A stretch of DNA of 64,000 nucleotides from Lentinula raphanica (lineage: Eukaryota; Basidiomycota; Agaricomycetes; Agaricales; Omphalotaceae): assembly GCA_027919835.1 (NCBI GenBank), contig JANVFP010000027.1, forward strand, positions 310,001 through 374,000. The letters run 5' to 3'. This document shows positions 47,071 to 57,126 of this stretch, piece by piece; position 1 is the stretch's first letter, and every line of letters starts with the position of its first letter. The notes below the pieces were generated by a model. The model was not told the origin of the DNA, did no database searches, and saw only the letters and a list, made by a program, of their open reading frames with translations. Made by a program: the position numbers and the translations under genes.

Positions 47071-48161
47071 CGTCGCAGGGTTTATGTAGCCTTCGTGATA
47101 CGTAGAACTGAGCTTATTGGTGTGGGAGGCCTGTGTGGAAAAGAGATGAAGTCGTGCCCCCCGGAGTCGAGAAATGAAAAGTCAAGGTGTTAATCGAACC
47201 CAAACACGATATGCCTCGAGTCTGCAGGTTGGCCTTTAAGTACATTACGGTGGATATTGTGAAGCGCGTGTGTCCCACGCGTGCTTGATGGCCGTCACGG
47301 TGGCAGGGTACCACCGTATAAGATTGGTACCAAACGTTGGAAAGTGAATGCAAGGCTAGTGTTTAGATTGAGAAGTTGTATTGAAGACTTTGGAAATTGG
47401 ATCGCGATGTTGACGTGAAGAATTGTGATCACATTGACCGGCTGGCAGTATATTGAACCCTTTTCATTAGAGGAGCGGATCGCCAAGCAACACGAGAAGG
47501 CTTTCCCCAAGGTTTGATGAGGCCGACAGCTAGTGATACGAGCTAATGCATCGTCGTGGTCTTGCGTCGAAGCCAGACGATGAGGCTTTGGTGGAGTAGT
47601 TTAGAGTCTTCGTAGGCATACCGGCGTTGAGTAGTGTTATGAGGGTAGGGTTGCATTTTAGGGTCGGACAAAAATTCGACAGAAAATTGTCCGATGTCAA
47701 AATATCCACCTCACAAGCCGAATCTCAGGAAATAATCTATTGCCGGATTGTCCATTCATGATTCGAATGACTGTTAGGAGCTTCAGGGAGCTGCCTGGAG
47801 CTACTTGAGTCAGAGCAGAGTCATAGAGATTTCGGAAAAGACGTTCGCTGGGGTTCGTGTGGGTTCGTAAGAATTCGTGAACATCGTAACTTGCGAAAAC
47901 GCGATGAACGCACTTTGATTAGATTAAGTACGAGAAGAAAGCCAACGAGACAAATGCAAGGCTGGATGACATTGATGAATCGATGAAGCTCGACAGCTTC
48001 CGAGCGAAGTCTTCTGTGGCAAGGTCACTTAGGGTCACTTGCAGTGGTGGTGCCATGTAACAGAGAGACAATAATTTCGTGGTTGAAATTAGACGCCTAT
48101 AGTAATCAAGCGCCGGAGAGCACTCAGCACAGCCACCTCTCTTCCTTTGCACCGGACCGCG
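47071..48161. other. Intergenic, divergent promoters
   Basis: Lies between the phosphatase-like gene (minus) and the GGPP synthase (plus). No gene recognised; no clear TATA box. Confidence 0.35.
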
Positions 48162-49579
48162 ATGTCATCAAACCTCTACGATAACATCCTCGCCCGTCTC
48201 TCAGCTGGAAACCACTGGAGCCAGCAGAACGAAGATGTAGGGTCTCTACTAAGCACCTCTTTCTGTGCACTCTCATCCTCGGTCATGAACACAACCCAAA
48301 CAGGCTGTCCTGGAGCCATTCACATTCATAACCTCCAATCCGGGCAAAGACATGCGCGGACGGCTTATCGAAGCTTTCAATGCGTGGCTCAACGTACCTC
48401 AGGATAAAACTATCGTTATAGCACGAATCGTGAACATGCTACATGCCGCGAGCTTGATGTGCGTGTTCAATTCGGTACTTCTTTCGTGTTCTCTTCACAT
48501 TAATTATCTGAACATGCTCATCTCAGGGTAGATGATATCGAAGACGACTCCCAGTTACGAAGAGGAAGACCAGGTCGGTATCTATATACGACAGAAATGT
48601 TGTTCTTTTGAGCATCATGCATTCGTTTGTTTCCCTCAGTTGCTCACAAAGTCTATGGAATCCCACAAACGATCAACACCGCCAACTATGTTTATTTTCT
48701 TGCCTTTCAAGAGTTGTTCACCTTGAGCAGCTCGCTAGCTCGCTCAGAAGATCACGACTTGCATGCGATTGTGAATTGTGAGAAGTGATCATTGTTAACC
48801 TAACAAAGTTTCTGAACCTCATTCATAGCGGAGTTACTATCGCTTCATCGAGGCCAGGGACTTGAGATTCTCTGGCGAGACTCTTTGAGATGCCCTACCG
48901 AGGAGGAATATATTGACATGGTCAACAATAGTGAGTCCTATTCATCGAACACACTTCGCTCGCGTTTCGGCTCACTGCTCGTAGAAACTGGTGGCCTACT
49001 ACGCATTGGAATCAAACTCATGATGGCATGTTCCACAACCAAAACCGACGTGTACGAATCTCAGGGCGTATCATCCAACGCGAACATCTGTCTTACATAC
49101 CCTTCGCAGAGACTACGTTCCACTCGTCAATCTCATCGGCGTCTACTTTCAAATCCGAGACGACCTCATGAACCTACAAAGCCCCGAGGTTTGTTTCCTC
49201 TTCAACCTGTATACCTCAATCGAACCCTGATCTATCCTTCGTTACCCGCCGCAAGTACACCACCAACAAAGGGTTCGCCGAAGACCTGACCGAAGGGAAA
49301 TTCTCCTTCCCTGTGGTCCATAGCATCCACGCCGACAAAACTAACAGACAAATCCTCAACGTCTTACAGAAAAGGCCCACGACACCCACGCTCAAGACTT
49401 ACGCCATCTCATACCTCAAACACCGGACAAAGTCATTCGCGTACACCCTGGATGTTTTAGAGAAACTCCACAGACAAGCTTTGGCGGAAATAAACAGGTT
49501 GGGTGGAAATGAGGATCTGGTAAGATTAATGGAGAGTTTTGTCGTTGAGCGAGAAAAGATCTTGGGTGAGGCATCGTGA
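48162..49579 (+). CDS. Geranylgeranyl diphosphate synthase (type III)
   Basis: ATG 48162 ([13 protein letters not shown]). Exons joined by short introns give, in order: [12 protein letters not shown] segment [50 protein letters not shown] (first Asp-rich motif, metal-diphosphate binding), [32 protein letters not shown] (second Asp-rich motif), then [20 protein letters not shown] and a helical C-terminus ending at TGA 49579. The fungal/animal GGPPS pattern GKFSFP is present. It condenses farnesyl or smaller diphosphates with IPP to GGPP, used for protein prenylation and diterpenes. Genomic neighbours are an SRP subunit and transposons rather than a terpene cluster, which fits a housekeeping copy. 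All catalytic motifs look intact. Confidence 0.9.
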
Positions 49580-49668
49580 CTCTTGGTCGATTTTGGAAGG
49601 ACTTCAATTGTAAGTACTACGCCCGCCCGACAATACTTATAAGCACATGTATTATTAGGATTACATTA

Positions 49669-49934
49669 CTGTACCTCTCTGTAGGGAGGCAACCGTCACG
49701 TGACCTGTCACGGAACTTTTTTGGCAACCAGGCCAAATTTTGCCGTGACAGGGCCTGATTTTGGCAACCCGCCGACAAATTTTGAGAAAATTTCGAGTGT
49801 TTTGGAAAAATTTTGGACCTGTCACGGTCCACAACTGGCAACTGGCCTGAAATTTACCGTGATGTCACGGTGTTCTGGCGACGCAACAAGGCCTCCGTGA
49901 CCGTGACCGTTGCCTCCCTACAGAGAGGTACAGT
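49669..49934. mobile_element. 266-bp foldback/MITE-like element
   Basis: Ends are inverted: CTGTACCTCTCTGTAGGGAG from 49669 and its complement up to 49934, continuing to about 26 bp perfect (through GGCAAC) with extension into GTCACG after one mismatch. It is flanked by TA on each side (49667-49668, 49935-49936), as for Tc1/mariner-type MITEs; an ACA flank on both sides is an alternative reading. The inside holds repeated GTCACGG/CCGTGAC blocks in both orientations. No ORF. It lies 89 bp after the GGPPS stop. Confidence 0.75.
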
Positions 49935-49980
49935 AAACAATGCGAATAGGCTTTGCCGCCTTTTGTCGCTGGACGTTATA

Positions 49981-49988
49981 ATGCATAC
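49981..49988. repeat. Target-site duplication, left copy
   Basis: ATGCATAC directly before the left terminal inverted repeat; identical octamer at 55000-55007. Confidence 0.85.
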
Positions 49989-50050
49989 CAGGGGGATGGC
50001 AACGGAGAATTCCGTGAAATCGACTAGTGCAACACCCCCCCCGTGAGAAC
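49989..50050. repeat. Left terminal inverted repeat (62 bp)
   Basis: Starts CAGGGGGATGGCAACGG, ends eight C residues then GTGAGAAC. Mirrors 54938-54999. Confidence 0.92.
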
Positions 50051-50304
50051 TATGAAATGCCGTTGATGGTTGTTGCGGCCGAGCGGCGTTAACTCTGATT
50101 TCTACCACCAACGATGTACCGATTCACCATCGATAGTGGCGTTGCGAGTGCGCGACGGACACAAACTACACCAAAAATGTCATCCTTATCTGTCAATATA
50201 TCTCTTATTAACCTCTTTATCTCTGAGTCCATAAAACTGCCTCCCCAAAGTCTCTTGTCACTTTCTAACATTAGCCTCACATCTTCCGTTCTTTGGTCTG
50301 CAAA

Positions 50305-53300
50305 ATGGGACGAAAAATCGCGCCGACTCTTCGTGAATCAGCTGAAATTCATATCAACAATGGTCCTATCCTACATACCATCTACCACCACTCTCAGGAA
50401 GGCAAAAAATTCTGTTATCACACTGTCCAATGTGATCTCTGTGGCAAGGAGATCAAACTTAATCGACTCGCAAATCCAATCGCATTATTTCAGCACCGGA
50501 CAGCATGTGCTAATCGAAGAGATCGGGCAAAATCGTCAACGGAACAGTTGAGCTCGAGTTCAATGGTTAGCATAAGTGATATCGTGCGTGATCTTTTATT
50601 AAGTCTTCGTTCTTCATTAACATTCCGCTAGATCGATGCTGTTAATGTCCGAAAACAGCCCAACCTGCGAACCGCAAACTCTTCACGCTCACAATCTCCG
50701 CTCCTTCTCTCTAGTCCGTCATCTCATACTCCGGCACCTCTGAGTCGGAGTCCATCACCGGCTGAAGAGGTGGACTCTCAATTTCAAGTTATTAGGTTAT
50801 GTCGTGACTCTCGCATTAATGGTGCCTTGCACAACTCTTTACCATGTCCTGGCATCATGCTTTCCTGGAAACCAGGCTCAATCTGGGATACATATCCTTT
50901 TGCACTTCATGCTGTCCAGGATGTTGGTTGGATACCAATTGGGCCTGGGCATGGTTCTCAGTCTATTCAGCTAAGATCAGATAAGTGCCAGTTCCCAACA
51001 ACTGGTGGTTCTGGTTTACCTTGTGATACCTGTTGTGCTTTGGAATATAGTAGTAGATTCATCAATTTCATGGCACAGGCTGAAGAGGTCAAGGAGCGTA
51101 CACCATGGAAGTATCTTACTTCAACACAAAGGGAAAAGTTGATGAAGAAGATGACATTGACTGCAAAGCAGTTACGCACAAAGGTGAGTTTTTTTGAATT
51201 ACCCTTTGATTAATTTGACAAAATTCATTACTGTAGCTCTCAAATGCAAGTAGGCGGCTTATTGTTGCGAGACGCCGTATTTCAGATCACTCCCGCATTA
51301 TGATGATGCTTGCTAATCATGATTTTCCAGCCCTTCGACGCCTACTTTCCGTTGCATTACGGCGTGGTGCATCACCAAATCATATTATTGAAAAGCTACA
51401 GCAATCCTTAGACAAGTTGTATTCACCAAGAGGTGGTTTTACACAGAGAGATCTTGATATTGCTTTTATTGCCAAAGCCCTTGGAGGGCGTCGATTGCTA
51501 TATACACTGACCAAGGGAATCGGATTACCTTCTGATCGTACAATTCGGAATCGCTTTCCTATACCAAAATTGTTAACATCAATTGGTCCCCCAACTAGCT
51601 CAGAAATTGATAACAATATTTCTGCTTTTTTCAATCCATCTATGCGACCTGCATCACCATCTTATCAATCTCATCCAAGCCTCCCTTCTTTGATTCCAGG
51701 AAATGTGCTTATGTTTGATGGAATTGCACTTGAAGGCCGTTGTCGTTACTGTCCCCAACGTGATGTTGTATCAGGTTTTTGCCGTGAACATGGACAAGCA
51801 ATCTCAATGAAATGTGATACTATAGAATCTATCGAAAATATGCGTAAAGCTGTAGAGGATGGGAAACTTTGTTTTGGGTGTGATGCAACTGTAGTGGCTC
51901 TAGCACCATATGGACGCAGTGATCATTATTCACCAGTTCCTCTTGTTCTTTCTCCATCAGATAAGACAGAAAAAGGTGAACAGTTATCTAAATGGATACA
52001 AACTCTTCTGGACTGCTGGAGAAAAAATGAGCATGGTGCAACATTGCATGGCCCAATATGGTCCTTGGCAAGTGATGGGGATTCTACATTTCGTCTTGCA
52101 AAACATTTGCTATGTATGACAACAAACCTGAATCTTACCAGTGATCTAGGTAGGATTCTCTGTAATCTTCCTGGTCTGAATCTGTGTACCTCTCAAACTG
52201 GTATTACTGGTACATGTGATCCAAAGCATATATTCAAACGGTTTGCAACATTATTGCGAAGTCCAAAGGGTGTTATGGTATTCAGAGATTATCTTACACC
52301 TGATAAAGTCATCAAGCAATTATGCTCCCTTGAAGGTGTAACCCTTGAAAAAGCACAAGGTCTTCTAGATCCATCTGATAAGCAAAATGTACCCAAAGCT
52401 GTCTCCCTTATTCAACATCTACTTCAGCTCAAGAATCAAAACACTGAATTTATCATGCCATCTGAAGTCCAGCACAGAAATTCTTTAATATTCTTGGCTG
52501 AAGTATTGGGCTATTTCCTTCAACCTTTTATTGATATTGACATGTCACTCTCTGAACAACTCAAATCTCTTTCTACTTTTGCTCACCTTGCTGCTGCAAT
52601 GTATCTCAAACATGGTACTGCCTGTTTCACAGGTGCCCTCTACCATGATTGTCAAGCTGTAATCAAAAATATTTATTTTACTGTTGCCCGAATGCAACTT
52701 GTCAGCCCAGATCTTTCACTGTACATCATCTTAGAGGGTACAGATCGGCTTGAGGGACTTTTCTCTGATGTTCGGACACAAGATCATGCTCGAAATTTTG
52801 ATATTGCACAGCTTTCAGAAAAATTAGGATCATCTACCATACTCAATGCTACATATCAGCGAAATCCTGATTTGGATCAAGGTCATAGGCGCTTGAGCTT
52901 GAAAGATGCAATGGGAATTGATCACATAAATCCACGCTCTTGGAAAGGGAATGTTCAAGTTAATGGAGTGCAGCTTGATGTTATGTGGAACCAAGGACAA
53001 GTTCATGCAAATAAAATATTGAAGGAAAGATATTCAAATGAAATTGCAGAAATCAATCCAAAGAATTTCAACCATTATAATTGTGATCTTCTTCGTCCTA
53101 CTGGGGGAAAGTATGTTGGTCTAAATTCTGAAGTTGATGATGAAAGATCTGAGAGAGCAGAAGACAGTGGTGAACAATCTGATACCAATACAGAGTTGAA
53201 TCCTAACAATGAAGGTGGCATTGAGGAACTTGGTATTGATCTAGATGATTTCATGCCACCAACACCTGAGGAGCCATCTAATGAATCAGATTCAATATTT

Positions 53301-54798
53301 TCAAAAACAATGAAAATTGGAGAAAAAACATTTTATAAATCTTCTCTTGTAGCTACTCTGTGTTCAAACCGGGCTAAAAAAGTAACAATGCGAACCCTTC
53401 GAGCTCGTGGTGTTGCACTTGAAGATCTACAAAAAACTAAACAAGAAGAAACATTGGATCAAGTTGATCTAGATGGTCCTGATTTAATCAAAACAGGTGA
53501 TGTTGTAGGCATTCTTGTGCGTATAAATGATAAAGTAGCCTTTGCAACAATGGAGATTACTGGTTTTCAGTCTGGAACAAGCAAGAGTGTTCAAAGTTTC
53601 ATTGAATTCAACAAGTTGGATTATGGATCTGATACAAATTTAACAGTATCTGGTCATATATTAGAATTGAATCGAAAGACTTCAAACTCACATTGGTATT
53701 GGACTGGTCAATATATCAAAATCCTACCAGTTCTGGCTGAGAAGTATCTTACACGACGTCATCTTGTTATTGAAGTTTCTGGTACACTAATATTTCCTCT
53801 TGCACCATCAATCATTACTGAGAATTCAATTGGTTTAACTGCTGGTTCAACACCAAAACTTACTTGGAGTTTTGATGAGAAGCAGCTTTTGGAAACATTT
53901 GAAACTGCATGGCAGGCTTTAGACCCAGAGAGTCAAGATGCTGTTGCAAATCTTGCTGTTTTACCCATCGTGAATCCTTCAGAAATGTTTCCCTATAGTG
54001 ACAACAATGTACCTTATTTTGTCTTGTCAAATCTACCAAATCATCTAAAACCTTGTCCCAAACTTACACGTCTCTCCAAGGTTGAATGTTTTTTGTGTAA
54101 GAGATATGATGGAGACAAAAAAATAGCTTTATACAAAATGCGAGAACATGTTGGCAGACACATTCTTCAAGCTATGAGAGATATTGATGATCCTGATCCA
54201 TCCCAAGTGAAGTGTGAGGTAAGATAATCATACTAGTTGTGATATCATTAGCATTATTGAAAATTGATTGCTTCAGGTTGGCTTGGAACCTTGTGGCTTT
54301 TGTGGTCAAGATGAATGCATAACATCACTTAGATTTACAAAGAATGGGCATCCTCAAGTATCAAGTAATTGTCCATACTATTATGAAGGTATGAGATATA
54401 TTGATCCTGTCAATACATCCAAGAAGCCAAAATGCACAAATACTCCAATCCAATGTTCATTATGTCCCCCATCATCTATGGGATTACCACTCACTATCTG
54501 GAAATATAACTTCTCTATCCATGTTGCAGAAGCACATACCTATGATCAGCCTGCAGATTTTCTTGCACCAGCACAAATGATATCTGATGCCTTCATCTCA
54601 CAAGCAGAGGAAGTACATATGGGAATTGATGCTCAAGACACTGAAGATTTTCGGAACAGGCATATGGTACCAGATAGTGATGGTTTCGAGGCAGTGAGAG
54701 AGGTTTTGAAAAGAGATAGAGCAGCTACTATTACTGTACATACATATACAAAGAGGGCACGGGCAGGTACATACAGTAAAGGAGGCAAATCAGATTAA
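50305..54798 (+). CDS. Putative P/hAT-like DDE transposase, 1,438 aa
   Basis: Four exons, 50305-50565, 50632-51183, 51237-54218 and 54277-54798, all phase 0, no internal stop. An N-terminal zinc finger has C43, C46, H64, C68 (C-x2-C-x17-H-x3-C), suited to binding the TIRs. Exon 2 holds SWKPGSIWDTYPFALH. Exon 3 holds candidate catalytic acids: LMFDGIALEGRCRYC (D about 432, with a Cys pair), LASDGDSTFR (D about 551/553), TGTCDPKHIFKRFATLL (about 599) and EGTDRLEGLFSDVR (E about 777), which resembles the glutamate motif of P-element transposases. Exon 4 has CGFCGQDEC and CSLCPPSS, Cys pairs that may bind zinc. It resembles a protein family I know as hypothetical in Agaricomycetes, but I cannot name it. 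Transposase role is inferred from the TIR/TSD frame and these motifs. Confidence 0.8.
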
Positions 54799-54937
54799 TG
54801 TATCTAGTATGAAATCCATATTCTCATTAGTTTCTTCAATGTGTAAAGACTTTCTGAGACCGTAACTCGAGTTGCTGCCTCGGACATGCCATACACCGGC
54901 TGTACAGATGCCGCATCGCTTATCACGGCAACCTTGA

Positions 54938-54999
54938 GTTCTCACGGGGGGGGTGTTGCACTAGTCGATTTCACGGAATTCTCCGTTGCCATCCCCCCG
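54938..54999. repeat. Right terminal inverted repeat (62 bp)
   Basis: Complement of 49989-50050 with one difference (second terminal base). Confidence 0.92.
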
Positions 55000-55007
55000 A
55001 TGCATAC
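55000..55007. repeat. Target-site duplication, right copy
   Basis: ATGCATAC, identical to 49981-49988. Confidence 0.85.
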
Positions 55008-55294
55008 TCTTTCCTCAAACTCAATCATCATCCATGTGTTAGAGATCGTACTGCGGTTCACAAGGCTTTGCGGTAAAGGAAATGGACAGTGCAAGCTTAG
55101 GACTGCCAGGTAACTTTACAAGGTTCAAAGTTAGATTACTAAAGATACCACTCTGATAGAGGGAAAGTAGTATTACTATACGCGATCCGGAGATAGTCCC
55201 TTCGCTCCGAACAGGCGAGCAGGGGGAAGCCTGAGAAAGACAGTCCAATGAAGGGAACACAAGTGAAGAGTGTAGGCTGGGAAGCCCAGGAGAT

Positions 55295-56412
55295 CTAGGT
55301 TCCGTTCGGACGAGCGTCAAGAGTATGATGAGAATAGGGAGGAGGAGGATAGGGAGGAGGGGCATCATCATCCTCATTGTCGGGGAATCGAAGGGAGTTG
55401 ACTGTGGATGGTTCATTCGGAGGAGGATTTTGTGCGTCTGAGGATTCATGATGAGGATCTACTCTGGAGGGACCATTGAGGGAATGCGGATTCAAGGTGG
55501 AGAGCGCGTTCAGTGTGGAGGGATTGTTGGATGAATGGGACTCCTCTTCGGGGAACGAGGATAAGAATGCATCACATTCCTCGAACAAATTTGTATCCTC
55601 CTCGAGCCAGGGGATCCACAGCTCAGGGTTCTCACGACTATGACGACCCTTGTGTGTAATACCAGGTTCGAAATGCAGGACGATGTATTTCCTCGGGCCC
55701 TTGGCTTGGGAAGTGAAATCTACGCGGACGTTGAACGGGAACTCTACCCAGTGCAAGACAGTATGTTTGCTTGACTGCGGGATAGATATGGCTGTATAAC
55801 CCCAATGGTGACCGGACTCGACGAACAGAAACACCCCGCTCTCGGGTTTGACAGTTCGGAAGATCAATTCTCGTGGGTCGAGTTCGAACATGTTCGATGC
55901 GTCCGGAACGTGACCAAGTTGAAAATCGGAATTGACGACGCTGACTTTGAAGACCTGCCTGAATGTTCTCACTTCGATCAAATTCTTGGACCACATCTGT
56001 ATTTTCCAAAACAGTTTCTTGTTTGTCTTCAACTTCTCTCCAGCTCTTGAAGTGTAAGGTTCTTGATGATAGTATTTCCATGTCCAGCGGGATGCTGCCT
56101 GTTCGAGAGCGACATTATTGAATTGTAGTTGTGAGTGAAAGGTAGTATCATCTCGTAGACTAGGAATCTACCTGAGAAACAGCAGCCTGATGTCTAGCCT
56201 TGAATCGTGAAGGTCGATGAGTGAAAGGTATGCTCGTTTACTAAGAACCTACCTGAGTAGCAGCACTAGGTCTACTTTGGCTAGCCTTGAATCGTAGTCG
56301 TGAGTGACAATTATGCTCATCAGCTGTGCTAGGTACGTACTCCAGGAGACGGCGCAGGAAGTGCGTATGTAACGGAGATCAGCCCCAACAGCAGGAGAGA
56401 AATGCAGCGCAT
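55295..56412 (-). CDS. Secreted protein with tandem micro-exons
   Basis: Four exons on the minus strand: 56341-56412 (24 codons), 56253-56285 (11 codons), 56172-56198 (9 codons), 55295-56098. All are phase 0; 311 aa. Exon 1 is a signal peptide, MRCISLLLLGLISVTYALPA. The micro-exons encode ASQSRPSAATQ and ARHQAAVSQ, and exon 4 starts AASRWTWKYYHQ, so three successive exon starts are similar, as are the three introns (55, 54, 73 nt). The main body (SGVFLFVESGHHWGYTAIS, VRVDFTSQAKGPRKYIVLHF) looks like a beta-rich extracellular domain. The tail is Ser/Asn/Pro-rich and ends near APPPYPPPPYSHH. Family not recognised. Splice models rest on consensus sites only. Confidence 0.65.
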
Positions 56413-56954
56413 GGTTTGATGGTCGTCGGTATAAAAGACTCGGCTGTGCGTAACATTTATAACATCATGAAAATGAGACGAAACGCAATCATCAGACTCA
56501 CAGTGAACGAAGACAGGAATAAGTATTCGAGATGAACGACGACTCGCAGGACAAGGAATCGCAGGAACTTTGCCTAGTAAGGTTTCGTGTGATGAGTAAA
56601 TCGGACATATGTATTTTCTATGGAGCAACGTCTTACTACGGGTGCAGAATATCGAAATTGAGTAGCAGTTGTGCAGAGGCGACACGCAACTTGCAAAAAC
56701 CTTGACTGAAGATTCGGAACCAGTCGATGGAAGAAATCAAAGTCTGAAGACGTTGAAGAAGTATGTAGAACAAGTATCAAGTATTTCCACGGGCCAGCGG
56801 GGAAATTTTTGTGGCTCAAATCGAAGGACGGTGAAAGACCAGCTGAGAACCAGATGAAGGGTAGAAAATCTGTATTCCTAGTCTCCCGAGTCAGTCTCGT
56901 AGATTGATGATCTTGTCAGAGATCACGCAAGAGACGTCGTTGCTATCAATCTAG
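56413..56954. other. Intergenic; promoter side of the micro-exon gene
   Basis: Minus-strand TATA-like TTTTATACC near 56433 precedes the secreted-protein start by about 25 bp. Otherwise no gene. A decamer TGTATTCCTA at 56871-56880 recurs at 62719-62728. Confidence 0.4.
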
Positions 56955-57012
56955 AGTCTGATTTGAAACGCGCTGGCCATACCGTAGCTCGGCACTATCC
57001 TTTTTTAGACAC
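56955..57012. repeat. Left copy of the 58-bp inverted repeat
   Basis: Core ACCGTAGCTCGGC at 56981-56993, 146 bp before the DUF6589 start codon. Pairs with 62660-62717. Confidence 0.6.
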
Positions 57013-57126
57013 AGGGTTCCTTCCTAAAAGAGACCAGATGAGCAAGCAACTCAATCACATGATTAATTACAAAGCACGTTGACTTCATCAACGAAGTCCG
57101 TCGACACTTGCGCTTAAACTTTCGCC

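Larger units (their letters stand above)
49989..54999 (+). mobile_element. Complete 5,011-bp P/hAT-like DNA transposon
   Basis: Terminal inverted repeats of 62 bp at 49989-50050 and 54938-54999 match at every position except the second (CAGGGGG at left, CGGGGGG at right). An 8-bp duplication ATGCATAC flanks both ends. Inside is a single intact spliced gene (50305-54798). 8-bp duplications and CAGGG-type ends occur in hAT, P and Kyakuja/Dileera/Zisupton superfamilies. The interior is visibly richer in A/T than neighbouring genes. Nearly identical TIRs plus an intact frame suggest recent or ongoing activity. Confidence 0.92.

Noticed and set aside
50114..50551. 145-codon open frame overlapping the first transposase exon
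   Set aside because: Shadow frame; the spliced model from 50305 gives the zinc finger and continues in phase through all exons.
56955..57012. Treating the inverted repeats as proven transposon ends
   Set aside because: Only 71 percent identity and no abutting target duplication on both sides; kept as a candidate.
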